Assembly: GCF_019710475.1 (NCBI RefSeq)
Contig: NZ_JAJFAX010000016.1
Location: forward strand, 1-64,000
DNA from: Glycomyces sp. TRM65418
GTDB lineage: Bacteria > Actinomycetota > Actinomycetes > Mycobacteriales > Micromonosporaceae
Reading direction: 5' to 3'
DNA: 64,000 bases
Part shown: one piece after another, positions 9,555 to 18,719 of the stretch
Position numbering within the stretch: the first letter of the stretch is position 1
Layout: the number at the start of each line of letters is the position of its first letter
The notes under the pieces: generated by a model
Database searches by the model: none
What the model saw: the letters and a program-made list of their open reading frames with translations, nothing else
Told to the model about the DNA's origin: nothing
Program-made: the position numbers and the translations under genes

Positions 9555-9572
9555 AGGTATAGCGCTAAACCT
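9555..9572. promoter_or_regulatory. LacI-type operator downstream of the -10
   Basis: AGGTATAGCGCTAAACCT is an 18-bp CG-centred dyad matching at 8 of 9 positions per arm, with the TAGCGCTA core common to LacI-family operators. It covers the expected transcription start, so a bound repressor would block initiation. No LacI gene is directly adjacent, so the repressor could be any of the three in this window or one elsewhere. Confidence 0.65.
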
Positions 9573-9792
9573 ATTGTTACCAGCAACTCCGTACCCAATA
9601 TTCATCCCAGTGATCGCCATGCGCCCCGCCATCGAATGGTCGGTCGCGTAGCCGGCCTCGTCCTTTGTCATGCCTTGCCGATCCGGACCGCACCACCGGC
9701 GTCCGGTGTTCGAGCGACCCCTGATCCGGTCGCGCATGGCGGAGTCCGGCGGCGGATGCATCGCTGTGATGCCCCCGAACAAGGAGTCGATC

Positions 9793-12700
9793 ATGAAACT
9801 CTCGCGCATGGCCCTCGCGGTGACGGCAGCCGTCGTCACCGCGGCGGCAGCGCTCTTGCCGTTGACACCGGCATCTGCGGTCAACGGCCAGAACCTGGCG
9901 GCGGGCAAGACCATCACCGCCAGCAGCCACGTCCAGAACTACACCGCGAGCAACGCCAACGACGGCAACCAGGGCACCTACTGGGAGAGCGCGAACGACG
10001 CGTTCCCCCAGTGGCTGCAGGTCGACCTCGGCGCCTCGGCCGAGGTCGGCGACATCGTGCTGGAACTGCCGGCGATCCCGTCCTGGCAGACCCGCACCCA
10101 GACGATCGAGGTGCGCGGCAGCACCGACGGGTCGTCGTTCACCACCATCGTCGCCGCGCAGGCGTACGCCTTCGATCCCGCCGCCGGCAACACGGTCACC
10201 GTCTCGTTCGGGCCGGAGACCCTCCGCTACCTCCGCGTGGTCGTCACCGCGAACACCGGGTGGCCCGCCGCCCAGCTCTCCGAACTGGAGGTCTACGGCG
10301 ACAGCGGACCGCCCCCGGCAGGGGCCGACCTGGCCGCGGGCCGGCCGATCAGCGCCTCGTCCCAGGTGTACGACTTCGTCGCGGAGCACGCCAACGACGG
10401 CGACGCGACCACGTACTGGGAGGGCGGGTCCGGATCGTATCCGAGCACGCTCACCGTCGCATTGGGAGCGAACGCCGAACTCGATCGCGTCGTGGTGAAG
10501 CTGAATCCCAATACGGCCTGGTCGACCCGGACGCAGACGTTCTCGGTCCTCGGCCGCGACGTCGGCGGCGGCTCGTTCACCACGCTGCAGGCCTCGGCCG
10601 ACTACGTCTTCGACCCGGCGAGCGGCAACACCGTCACGATTCCCGTCTCGGGCACCGTCGGCGAGGTCCAGCTGCGGTTCACCGCCAACACCGGCGCCCC
10701 CGGCGCGCAGGTCGCCGAGTTCCAGGTGTTCGGCACGCCCGCGCCCGCCGCCGACCTGGTCGTCACCGACCTGTCGTGGAGCCCCGCCGAACCGGTCGAG
10801 ACCGACGAGGTGACGCTCTCGGCCCGCGTCGAGAACGTCGGCGAAGTGGCCTCGGCCGCCTCCGCCGTCGACCTGTACTCGGACGGCGTCCTGGTCGCCA
10901 CCGTCCCGGTGAGCGGCTTGGCCGCAGGCTCCGGCGAAACCGTCTCAGCCGCGATCGGCACGCAGAACGCCGGGAGCCGTGAACTCAGCGCCACGGTCGA
11001 CCCCGGCGGCTCGGTCGCCGAAAGCGACGAGGGCAACAACGACTACGAGCACCCGGAGGCCATGGTCGTGACCGCGGTCCCGACCTCGGACCTCATCGCC
11101 TCGGCCGTCACCTGGTCGCCGAGCAGCCCCGCGACGGGCGACGAGGTCGCCTTCTCGGTCGTGCTCCAGAACCAGGGCGGCATCGACTCCGCGAGCGGCG
11201 CCCACGGCGTCGCACTGACCCTGAGCGACAACGACACCGGCCAGGTCGTTCGCACCTTGACCGGCTCGCACGAGGGCGTCATCGCCTCGGGCGACGCCAC
11301 CGCCCCGATCGACCTGGGCACGTGGACCGCCACCGACGGCGAGTACAGCGTCCTCGTGGAGATCGAGGCCGACGCCAACGAACTGCCCGTCAAGCAGGGG
11401 AACAACACCGCCTCCCGGTCGCTCTCCATCGGCCGCGGCGCCGACATGCCCTACACCCTCGACGAGGCCGAGCACGCCTCCGTCGGCGGCGGCGCGCAGA
11501 TCCTCGCGCCCAACCGGAGCGTCGGCGACCTCGCCGGCGAAGCCTCCGGACGCCAGGCCGTGACGCTCGACGCCACCGGCGAATACGTCGAGTTCACGAC
11601 GACCACGGACACCAACACGCTCGTCACCCGGTTCGCCATCCCCGACGCCGCGGGAGGCGGCGGCATCGACGCGACCCTCAACCTCTATGTGGACGGGCGG
11701 TTCGTCCGGCCGATCGAGCTGACCTCCCGATACGCGTGGCTCTACGGCCCCGAGGCCGGCCCGAACAACTCGCCGAGCTCCGGCCCGGCCCGCCACGTCT
11801 ACGACGAGGCCAACCTGCTGCTCGACGAGACGATCCCCGCCGGCAGCACCATCCGGCTCCAGAAGGACGCGGCGAACACCGCGGCCTACTACGCGATCGA
11901 CTTCATCAGCCTCGAGCAGGCCACGCCGAACGCGAACCCCGACCCGACGCGGTACATCGAGCCCGCCGGCTTCACGCACCAGGACGTCCAGAACGCCCTG
12001 GACCGCTTCCGGATGGACACCTCGGGCGACCTGCTCGGCGTGTACCTCCCGGCGGGCGACTACCAGACCGCGCAGAAGTTCCAGGTCTACGGCAAGGCCA
12101 CCGAGGTCATCGGCGCCGGTCCCTGGTTCACCCGCTTCTACGCGCCGCAGGACCTGCAGAACACGGACGTCGGCTTCCGGTCCGAGGCCTCGGCGAACGG
12201 GTCCACGTTCGCAGGGTTCGCCTACTTCGGCAACTACACCACCCGCATCGACGGCCCCGGCAAGGTCTTCGACTGGCAGAACGTCGCGGACATGACCATC
12301 GACGACGTCTGGGTCGAGCACCAGGTCTGCATGTTCTGGGGCTCGCGCATCAAGGACAGCGAGATCACGAACTCACGGGCCCGGAACCTGTTCGCCGACG
12401 CGATCAACATGACCAACGGCAGCAACGGGAACCTGGTGCGGAACGTCGAGTCCCGCGCCTCCGGCGACGACAGCTTCGCGCTGTTCGCCGCCACCGACGC
12501 GGGCGGCGGCGCGCAGACCGGCAACGTGTACGAGAACCTGACGTCGATCCTGACCTGGCGGGCCGCCGGTCTGGCGGTCTACGGCGGGTACGGGAACACG
12601 TTCCGGAACATCCACATCGCCGACACGCTCGTCTACTCGGGCGTCACCATCAGCTCGCTGGACTTCGGCATCCCGATGGACGGTTTCGAGGCGGACCCGC

Positions 12701-13116
12701 CGACGAGGTTCGAGAACCTCTCGGTCGTCCGCTCCGGCGGTCACTTCTGGGGCGCGCAGACGTTCCCGGGGATCTGGATCTTCTCGGGAGACAAGGAGTT
12801 CCAGGGCATCCGCATCAGCAATGCGGACATCGTGGACCCGACGTACTCGGGGATCATGTTCCAGACCAAGTACACCGGCGGCCAGCCGGAGCACCCGGTC
12901 ACGGACACCGTGTTCACCGACGTCACCATCACCGGGGCCCGGCTCAGCGGTGACGAGTTCGAGTCCAAGTCCGGGTTCGGCATCTGGGTCAACGAGATGC
13001 CCGAGGACGGCCAGGGCCCGGCGGTCGGTTCCGCGGTCTTCCACGACCTCCAGATGAGCGGCAACCACCAGGACATCAAGAACACGACCAGCACCTTCGA
13101 GCTCATCATCGACTGA
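9793..13116 (+). CDS. Secreted GH87-like alpha-1,3-glucanase (mutanase/mycodextranase type)
   Basis: 1,107 residues. ATG at 9793 follows AAGGAG and opens a signal peptide ending TPASA (about residue 29). The domains in order are: two F5/8-type C domains (about 34-170 and 178-315), two CARDB-like Ig-fold domains (about 322-425 and 432-545), a carbohydrate-binding beta-sandwich (about 551-715), and a right-handed parallel beta-helix (about 717-1107). The helix has the acidic motif GDDSFALF at D892-D893, which fits the catalytic Asp cluster of GH87. The family cleaves alpha-1,3-glucan in fungal cell walls or bacterial biofilms. Lone gene with its own promoter, operator and terminator. GH87 is assigned from architecture and motif. 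A related beta-helix activity is possible. Confidence 0.75.
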   Translation: MKLSRMALAVTAAVVTAAAALLPLTPASAVNGQNLAAGKTITASSHVQNYTASNANDGNQGTYWESANDAFPQWLQVDLGASAEVGDIVLELPAIPSWQTRTQTIEVRGSTDGSSFTTIVAAQAYAFDPAAGNTVTVSFGPETLRYLRVVVTANTGWPAAQLSELEVYGDSGPPPAGADLAAGRPISASSQVYDFVAEHANDGDATTYWEGGSGSYPSTLTVALGANAELDRVVVKLNPNTAWSTRTQTFSVLGRDVGGGSFTTLQASADYVFDPASGNTVTIPVSGTVGEVQLRFTANTGAPGAQVAEFQVFGTPAPAADLVVTDLSWSPAEPVETDEVTLSARVENVGEVASAASAVDLYSDGVLVATVPVSGLAAGSGETVSAAIGTQNAGSRELSATVDPGGSVAESDEGNNDYEHPEAMVVTAVPTSDLIASAVTWSPSSPATGDEVAFSVVLQNQGGIDSASGAHGVALTLSDNDTGQVVRTLTGSHEGVIASGDATAPIDLGTWTATDGEYSVLVEIEADANELPVKQGNNTASRSLSIGRGADMPYTLDEAEHASVGGGAQILAPNRSVGDLAGEASGRQAVTLDATGEYVEFTTTTDTNTLVTRFAIPDAAGGGGIDATLNLYVDGRFVRPIELTSRYAWLYGPEAGPNNSPSSGPARHVYDEANLLLDETIPAGSTIRLQKDAANTAAYYAIDFISLEQATPNANPDPTRYIEPAGFTHQDVQNALDRFRMDTSGDLLGVYLPAGDYQTAQKFQVYGKATEVIGAGPWFTRFYAPQDLQNTDVGFRSEASANGSTFAGFAYFGNYTTRIDGPGKVFDWQNVADMTIDDVWVEHQVCMFWGSRIKDSEITNSRARNLFADAINMTNGSNGNLVRNVESRASGDDSFALFAATDAGGGAQTGNVYENLTSILTWRAAGLAVYGGYGNTFRNIHIADTLVYSGVTISSLDFGIPMDGFEADPPTRFENLSVVRSGGHFWGAQTFPGIWIFSGDKEFQGIRISNADIVDPTYSGIMFQTKYTGGQPEHPVTDTVFTDVTITGARLSGDEFESKSGFGIWVNEMPEDGQGPAVGSAVFHDLQMSGNHQDIKNTTSTFELIID

Positions 13117-13121
13117 GGAAC

Positions 13122-13147
13122 GGGTGCCCGCCCTCGGGCGGGCACCC
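13122..13147. terminator. Terminator between convergent genes
   Basis: GGGTGCCCGCCC at 13122-13133 pairs exactly with 13136-13147, directly after the GH87-like stop codon. Confidence 0.75.
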
Positions 13148-13217
13148 CCAGTCGGCCGGGGGAGTGCCGACGCCCTGCCGAGCAGCGCTCACCGGCCCTG
13201 TCCTCCGAGATGGATCC

Positions 13218-13619
13218 TCAGCGGCGGTCGATCGTCGGCAGCCACTGCTCGAGCCGCCTCCAATCCCTCTTGGCGGTGAGCCACTTCGCCACCCACGTCC
13301 GCTTCAACGACCCGTCGGGCCGCTGGATCTGAACCTCGTTGCGGCAGATCACGAGCCGTTCCCCCGGTCCGAGCACGCGCCAAGGCGACCAACGCCGGCC
13401 CATGGTCCGGTAACGGTCGCCGTAGATCTCGGCCTGCGGAGTGAGGAGCAGGACGGGCGCGCCCGCGAGCGTCACGATGCCGACGGGCAGCAGCATGAAA
13501 CGGGCCCACGCCTCGAGGGACCCGTCGAACCCGGACACCTTGAGCGGAACGATGAGCAGGCCCGGAAGCATGAGGAGCAACGGCGCCGGCAGCATCACCC
13601 ACGAGTACCGGGTCTTCAT
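13218..13619 (-). CDS. Small membrane protein of unknown function
   Basis: 133 residues. ATG at 13619 is supported by AAAGGA upstream. Two hydrophobic segments (about residues 6-28 and 40-62) are followed by a basic cytoplasmic tail of about 70 residues rich in Arg and Trp. The layout resembles actinobacterial PH-like membrane proteins, but I cannot name a family. It stands alone between the GH87-like gene and the divergent DUF1707 gene. Confidence 0.65.
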   Translation of the reverse strand: MKTRYSWVMLPAPLLLMLPGLLIVPLKVSGFDGSLEAWARFMLLPVGIVTLAGAPVLLLTPQAEIYGDRYRTMGRRWSPWRVLGPGERLVICRNEVQIQRPDGSLKRTWVAKWLTAKRDWRRLEQWLPTIDRR

Positions 13620-13796
13620 CGGGGGTCCTTTCCGAGAACGCGTCACGAGCGGCCACCGCGCGTGCGGCGGCAGAGGGTCGTGCGGCAGACGATAGCGCCC
13701 GAGCGCCAACGTCTCGGCCGAGGCGCTGCAGCGGCGCGCGGCACGGCGCCGGGAACCGGTATCTTCGACGGTGGTCCGAGCAGAAGGTGAACCGCC

Positions 13797-14384
13797 ATGT
13801 CCGCGCCCGATCCGAACATCCGCCTCTCCAACGCCGAGCGAGAAGCCCTCATCGGCAAACTCCACGAGGCCACCGAAGAGGGCCGCCTGGACCTCCACGA
13901 GTTCGCCGAACGCTCCCGGCAGGTCTACGAGGCCAAGACGTACGCCGACGTCGAACGCCTGCTCGCCGACCTGCCCGCCGACGACCGGGCCCTCGCCCCC
14001 CGGACCCGTCCCGAGGCCGTCGCCGACGCGCCCGACCTCGTCCTGGATCCCCAGCACAGCCACGTGCGACGCGAAGGCGCCTGGACCGTGCCCGAGCGGA
14101 CCACGCTCAGGCCCAGGCACAGCTCGGTCAAGCTCGACTGCCGTCACGCCGACTTCGCCGCCGACGACGTCGAGATCGCGCTCGACGTCCACCACTCCTC
14201 GGTCAGGGTGATCCTCCCCGCGAACGCCTCCGCGGTCGACGACGGCGTGCGGCTCCAGGGCGGCAGGGTCGACAACCGGTGCCACCGGGCGGCCGACGGA
14301 CCGCGGATTCACCTCACCGGCGGCAACCACTGGGGGAGGGTCAAGGTCCGCTACGAGCGCCGCTTCCTCTGGTGGCGCTGGTAA
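13797..14384 (+). CDS. DUF1707 domain protein
   Basis: 195 residues from ATG with AGAAGG upstream. Residues 6-62 match the DUF1707 (SHOCT-like) pattern: [20 protein letters not shown], then [11 protein letters not shown] and [12 protein letters not shown]. This domain is frequent at the N terminus of actinobacterial regulators and membrane-associated proteins. The C-terminal half forms beta-strand-like repeats ([23 protein letters not shown]) like the C-terminal fold of LiaF-type envelope-stress proteins. No membrane segment is seen. Function unknown. Confidence 0.75.
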   Translation: MSAPDPNIRLSNAEREALIGKLHEATEEGRLDLHEFAERSRQVYEAKTYADVERLLADLPADDRALAPRTRPEAVADAPDLVLDPQHSHVRREGAWTVPERTTLRPRHSSVKLDCRHADFAADDVEIALDVHHSSVRVILPANASAVDDGVRLQGGRVDNRCHRAADGPRIHLTGGNHWGRVKVRYERRFLWWRW

Positions 14385-14724
14385 TGGCGACTCGAGCCGA
14401 GGAGCCGACGGCCTGCGAACGGAGCGGCCCGGGGCCGCCGCCGATCCGGACCGGCTCGGACCGCATCGATCCGGTCTCCCGGATCGCGACCGCACGCCTG
14501 AACATCGACGGCGCCCCGCAACTCCTGTTCAGCCCGCCCTGACCGCTCCTCCCGGCGCCGTTCCGCGGCACCAGACGCCCCCCGTTCGCTCGGCTGCCGC
14601 CACGGGAACGGGCGACTGCGCGGTGCTGGACACGGCACCGGTGATTTCGCCGATGCAGACCGTCTGGTCGGTATGTGACAGTGAGCGGGCATCAGTCGAC
14701 GAGTCTCGTCAAGGAGGACGAATC
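14385..14724. other. Intergenic region (340 bp)
   Basis: No gene with convincing codon usage or ribosome site. A short dyad, GACC-GTCT-GGTC, lies near 14658-14669 about 55 nt before the cutinase start and could be a regulator site. Otherwise nothing is seen. Confidence 0.4.
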
Positions 14725-15612
14725 ATGCACTCACCGACCCGCCCCCGCCGATCACTCCGCGCCGTCGGCCTCGCGCTGGCCACGGCCGCCACGCTCGTGT
14801 TCGGGGCGCTGGCAGGCCCGAACGCCGCGGTCGCCCAGAACCCGTACGAGCGCGGCCCGGCCCCGACCGAATCCAGCATCGAAGCCACCCGCGGCCACTA
14901 CTCCGTGTCCACCGCGAACGTCTCCAGCCTGGTCTTCGGATTCGGCGGCGGCACCATCTACTACCCGACGACCCGCGCCGACGGCACCTTCGGAGCGGTC
15001 GCGATCGCCCCCGGCTACACCGCGTCGTCGTCGACGATGTCGTGGCTCGGCCCGCGCCTCGCCTCGCAGGGCTTCGTGGTCTTCACGATCGACACCAACT
15101 CCCGGTACGACCAGCCGGGCCAGCGGGCGGACCAGCTCAACGCCGCGCTGGACTACCTGGTCGAGGACAGCACCGTGTCCGACCGCATCGACCCCGACCG
15201 CCTCGCCGTGATGGGCCACTCGATGGGCGGCGGCGGCTCGCTCGAAGCGACCACCGACAACCCGGACATCCAGGCGAGCATCCCGCTCACCCCCTGGCAC
15301 TCCGACAAGACCTGGAACACCGTCCGCACCCCGACCCTGATCTTCGGGGCCGAGAACGACACGATCGCCTCGGTCGGCTCCCACTCCGAGCGGTTCTACA
15401 GCTCGATCCCGAGCTCGACCGACAAGATGTACATCGAACTCGACGGGGCCTCGCACTTCGCCCCGAACTCGTCGAACACGACCATCGCGAAGTACTCCAT
15501 CTCGTGGCTCAAGCGGTTCGTGGACAACGACACCCGGTACGACCAGTTCCTCTGCCCGCTGCCCGACGACCGCTCCATCGAGGAGGTCCGGGGCTCCTGC
15601 CCCATCGGCTGA
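14725..15612 (+). CDS. Secreted cutinase / PET-hydrolase-like polyester hydrolase
   Basis: 295 residues. ATG at 14725 has AAGGAGG 7 nt upstream and opens a signal peptide ending near AAVA (residue 37). The mature enzyme is an alpha/beta hydrolase of the actinobacterial cutinase group that includes Thermobifida cutinases and leaf-compost cutinase. Visible features are nucleophile S166 in [10 protein letters not shown]212 in [10 protein letters not shown]244 in GASHFAP, oxyanion residues Y98 and M167, W191 in [10 protein letters not shown], and a C-terminal Cys pair (C277, C292) as in the thermophilic cutinases. H165 and F245 are the cutinase-type residues, not the Trp and Ser of Ideonella PETase, so it is type I. 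Natural substrates are probably cutin or suberin esters. Single gene with a strong terminator. Confidence 0.92.
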   Translation: MHSPTRPRRSLRAVGLALATAATLVFGALAGPNAAVAQNPYERGPAPTESSIEATRGHYSVSTANVSSLVFGFGGGTIYYPTTRADGTFGAVAIAPGYTASSSTMSWLGPRLASQGFVVFTIDTNSRYDQPGQRADQLNAALDYLVEDSTVSDRIDPDRLAVMGHSMGGGGSLEATTDNPDIQASIPLTPWHSDKTWNTVRTPTLIFGAENDTIASVGSHSERFYSSIPSSTDKMYIELDGASHFAPNSSNTTIAKYSISWLKRFVDNDTRYDQFLCPLPDDRSIEEVRGSCPIG

Positions 15613-15627
15613 CCGCCGCAGCGACAC

Positions 15628-15661
15628 GGACGGCGACCGCGCACCCGCACGGTCGCCGTCC
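15628..15661 (+). terminator. Rho-independent terminator of the cutinase gene
   Basis: GGACGGCGACCG at 15628-15639 pairs exactly with 15650-15661 around a 10-nt loop, followed by GATATTTTG, one of the few U-rich tails in the window. Confidence 0.85.
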
Positions 15662-15716
15662 GATATTTTGCATTCAGCCCTTCCGGACCGACCGTTCGGT
15701 TTTATACCATTGGTCC

Positions 15717-17414
15717 ATGCAACGGAGCAGTCTGCGGGCCGCTGCCCGGACGACGACGCCGGCGCAGCCCCGCAGTTCTGCCATGACGGCCAGCGTCCGC
15801 CTGCTCGACGACGGCAGCCTCGCCCTCGTCCTCGACGACGCCGACTCCCGTCTGCTGGCCGAAGCGGGCCGCTCCGGCACGCCGATCCTGGTCCACGTGG
15901 CCGCCGGCCTCGCGCCGGACCGGAACCGCGCCATGGTCGAACTCGCCCGCGGCCTGAGCGCCCTCGGCGACGGCCCGGTGAGCGACGCCCACGCCTCGCT
16001 GCTCCTCGCCGGATCGCTCTCCGCGGGCACCGACGCGCGCCTCGCCCTCATCGCGATCCTCGCCGCCGCCGATGCCGCCTGGGCCGCCGGCGACCGGCCC
16101 GCCTGCCTCGCCGCACTCCAGGCCGCCGGTTCGGTGCTCACCACCGGTCTCGTCGGCGAACCCGCGGCCGACGGCGCCTGCGCCGGCCCCCACGACCACC
16201 TGCGCGGCCTGCGCGCCCTCATCGAGCAACGCCCCGCCGACGCCCTCGCACCACTGGGCCGGGTCCTCGCGTTCGGCGACGAGGACGGCTCCTCCGACGC
16301 CCTGCACCGCGCCTCCGTGGCGGCCCTCCTCCTCGGCGACGTCGAGACCGCCTGCCGCATGGGCCGACGCGCCCTCGCGGCGGCCCGCGCCGAGGACCGC
16401 GACGACCTCGCCAGCCAGATCCTCGAATACCTCGCCTACGCCGAAATGCGGGCCGGGCGGCACGCCACGGCGCACGCCCACGCCGTCGAAGGACTGCGGA
16501 CGGCCCTGCTCACCGGGCGGTCCAACACCGCCGCGCATCACCGCGCCGTCCTCGCCTTGGCGGCGTCGGTCGAAGGCCATCCCGACACGGTCGTGGCCCA
16601 CGCCGAGGCCGCCCTCGCCACCGCCCGGCGGCACGGCCTGGCGCAGACCCGCACGCTCGCCGAATGGGCGCTCGCCCGAATGGACCTCGGCCGCGGGCGG
16701 CCCGACGCGGCCGCGTCCCGGCTCGGGGCGCTCGTCCGGCCCGGCGACGGCCACTTCGCGTTGCGGCCCTTGCTGATGCCCTGCTTCATCGAAGCGGCGG
16801 TCCTCGCCGGCCGCCCCGACACGGCGCGGCCCTTCATCGCAGTGCTGGAGTCGTGGGCCGGGTTCGGCCTCGACCGGGCCGCGGCCGCCCAGCTCGCCCG
16901 GTGCCGCGCGCTGCTCGCGACGGCCGACTCCGGCGCCGACGCCGTCGAGACCGAGTACTGCCGCGCGCTCGAACTGCATGCGGCGGACATCGGCGACTTC
17001 GAATGCGCCCGCACGCAATTGCTGTACGGGAACTGGCTGCGGCGGCGGCGCCGTCCGCGCGAAGCCCGAGCGATCCTGCGCGAGGCCCTGCACGGGTTCG
17101 AAGCCTGCGGCGCTCGGCCGTGGATCGAGCAGACCCGCGCGGAGCTGCGGGCCACGGGCGATCCCGGGCCCACCCGGCGCGAGGCCGCGGGCCCCGGGAT
17201 CGACGACGGGGCCCTGGCCTCACTCACTCCACATCAGCGCCGCGTGGCGCAGCACGTGGCCTCGGGAGCGACCAACCGCGAAGTGGCACAGGCGCTTTCG
17301 GTAAGCGTGCGCACTGTGGACCACCACCTGAGGAACATCTTCGCCGTCCTCGGCGTGCGCTCGCGCGTCGAGCTGGCCCGCCTCGTGGCCGAAGCCGACG
17401 CCCCGCACGCCTGA
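15717..17414 (+). CDS. LuxR-family regulator with TPR-like helical domain
   Basis: 565 residues. The C-terminal 65 residues are a LuxR helix-turn-helix (LTPHQRRVAQHVASGATNRE, then VSVRTVDHHLRNIFAVLGVRSR). The preceding 480 residues are Ala-rich paired helices like TPR repeats of the MalT/LAL-type regulators, but no NTPase domain is present. The start is uncertain: ATG 15717 has no ribosome site and may be leaderless, and ATG 15783 is an in-frame alternative. The imperfect dyad CCGACCGTTCGG lies just upstream. It follows the cutinase gene across a strong terminator, so control of the cutinase is possible but not shown. Confidence 0.8.
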   Translation: MQRSSLRAAARTTTPAQPRSSAMTASVRLLDDGSLALVLDDADSRLLAEAGRSGTPILVHVAAGLAPDRNRAMVELARGLSALGDGPVSDAHASLLLAGSLSAGTDARLALIAILAAADAAWAAGDRPACLAALQAAGSVLTTGLVGEPAADGACAGPHDHLRGLRALIEQRPADALAPLGRVLAFGDEDGSSDALHRASVAALLLGDVETACRMGRRALAAARAEDRDDLASQILEYLAYAEMRAGRHATAHAHAVEGLRTALLTGRSNTAAHHRAVLALAASVEGHPDTVVAHAEAALATARRHGLAQTRTLAEWALARMDLGRGRPDAAASRLGALVRPGDGHFALRPLLMPCFIEAAVLAGRPDTARPFIAVLESWAGFGLDRAAAAQLARCRALLATADSGADAVETEYCRALELHAADIGDFECARTQLLYGNWLRRRRRPREARAILREALHGFEACGARPWIEQTRAELRATGDPGPTRREAAGPGIDDGALASLTPHQRRVAQHVASGATNREVAQALSVSVRTVDHHLRNIFAVLGVRSRVELARLVAEADAPHA

Positions 17415-17737
17415 AGCTCGCCGACCCCCGATCGGATCCGGCCGGCGAGCCACCCCCTGGCCGCCTCGAACGCTTCGACCGGTTCGCGGATGAGCCCCCG
17501 GCCAGGGACCTCGGCTCGTCTTCTTCGACCGGACGGCGGCGGTCATTCCGATTCGGCGGCGAGTCGTGCGCCGGGGCGGATCGCCCAGTCCGCCATCCGG
17601 ACCGGGAGGCCGCGAAACCGCCGGAGCGGTCGCGGTTTCGTACACTCGGCGGATTCCGACGACCGGCGACCCACTCGACCGCCTCGTCACCCGACCCTGT
17701 CGCCACCGGCGGCGACCCGCTCCGCACAAGGACACCG
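17415..17737. other. Intergenic region (323 bp)
   Basis: No gene seen. It begins with a hairpin (GCTCGCCG at 17416-17423 pairing with 17443-17450) that may end the LuxR transcript. The remainder is GC-rich with no clear promoter hexamers. Confidence 0.4.
17416..17450 (+). terminator. Possible terminator of the LuxR gene
   Basis: 8-bp exact arms with a 19-nt loop starting 2 nt after the stop codon. No U tract. Confidence 0.4.
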
Positions 17738-18649
17738 ATGCCACGACCAGTGCCCGGCCCAGAGGCGCTCGTTTCCTATATCCGGACCGGCGACCGCAAC
17801 GCCCGCATCGCCTACCGGGACCTGCCCGACGCGGAGCGCCTCGCGTACCGCGACACCGTGCGCCGCGTGTACGACCGCGCGCTCGCCCGCCATCTCGGCG
17901 AGCACCCCTCCGAGGACCGGGTGGAGGACCTCATCGAGCGGGTCGCCGCCCGGCATCCCCAGTACGCGGGAGGCGTCAAGCGCGTCCTCCGCTCGCTCGC
18001 GGAAGGATGGCCGAACGGCGGCATCGACCCCAGGCGGCTCCTCACCGCGCAGCACCTCGTCATCCGGGAGATCGCCAAGCTGCATCCGGACTTCCGCGAC
18101 CGGGCCGACCTGATCGTCGCCGACGCGGTGAGGACGCCCGCGGCCGTCGGCGCGCGACCCTTCGTGTCCCGCCTCGACGACGGGGACTCCCCTCCCCGCG
18201 GGCGCGAGGAGCGGCGCGCACCTTCGCCGGACACCGAGTTCACCGGCGCCGATCCGAAGTCCCTGGCGTCCGTGACGCTTGCGATCGACGGCTCGATGCG
18301 CGCGCTCGAACTGCTGCGCGGTGCGGAGCGCCTGGGAGGCAGGTCGATCGGCATGGCCGTCGTGCGCGCCTGGGTGGCCGCGGAGAAGCGGCGGTGGCCC
18401 CGGGCGAAGGAACTCGGCGTGCACGACTCGTTTCCGGAGATCGGCTCGGGCGCGGGCAAGGGCGACACGTTCCGATGCGAAGCCTATTCCACGAGCCGAC
18501 TCTGCCGCGCCACAGTGGACCGCTATGGGCGTCTGCGCGCCCTCACCTTCATGCGCGCGGGCCTGTTCGACGACGGACGCCTCGGCCTCGCCGCCGAGAT
18601 CCGCGAGGCGATCGCCGGAGCGCAGCGCGGACTGCACGCCCTCTTGTGA
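17738..18649 (+). CDS. Unknown protein with a YbaB/EbfC-like C-terminal segment
   Basis: 303 residues from ATG with AAGGA 5 nt upstream. Not recognised as a whole. The N-terminal 130 residues are helical and rich in Arg and His. A charged, Pro-rich linker follows (about 150-180). The C-terminal 60 residues (ATVDRYGRLRALTFMRAGLF followed by an Ala-rich helix) resemble the strand-helix end of YbaB/EbfC-type nucleoid-associated proteins found in many actinobacterial hypothetical proteins. It has no signal peptide or membrane segment. It is convergent with a sugar transporter operon. The YbaB comparison is a pattern impression only. Confidence 0.55.
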   Translation: MPRPVPGPEALVSYIRTGDRNARIAYRDLPDAERLAYRDTVRRVYDRALARHLGEHPSEDRVEDLIERVAARHPQYAGGVKRVLRSLAEGWPNGGIDPRRLLTAQHLVIREIAKLHPDFRDRADLIVADAVRTPAAVGARPFVSRLDDGDSPPRGREERRAPSPDTEFTGADPKSLASVTLAIDGSMRALELLRGAERLGGRSIGMAVVRAWVAAEKRRWPRAKELGVHDSFPEIGSGAGKGDTFRCEAYSTSRLCRATVDRYGRLRALTFMRAGLFDDGRLGLAAEIREAIAGAQRGLHALL

Positions 18650-18686
18650 ACCGGCCGCGTCCGCAGCGACGGCCGGCCGCCGTGCG

Positions 18687-18719
18687 AGCGGCGCCCCGGC
18701 TCAGGGCCGGGGCGCCGCT
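18687..18719. terminator. Bidirectional terminator
   Basis: Exact 14-bp arms (18687-18700, 18706-18719) with a 5-nt loop, between two convergent genes and abutting the permease stop codon. Confidence 0.85.

Larger units (their letters stand above)
9360..9792. other. Intergenic regulatory region (433 bp)
   Basis: No gene seen. It holds a probable terminator after the kinase gene, an unusually AT-rich promoter/operator block at about 9511-9580, and then a leader of about 220 nt before the GH87-like gene. The leader contains only short imperfect stems. Confidence 0.6.

Noticed and set aside
15668..17737. Open frame running into the unknown-protein gene from far upstream
   Set aside because: The stretch before 17738 is an Arg/Pro-rich shadow of the LuxR gene. 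The real start has AAGGA and codon bias changes there.
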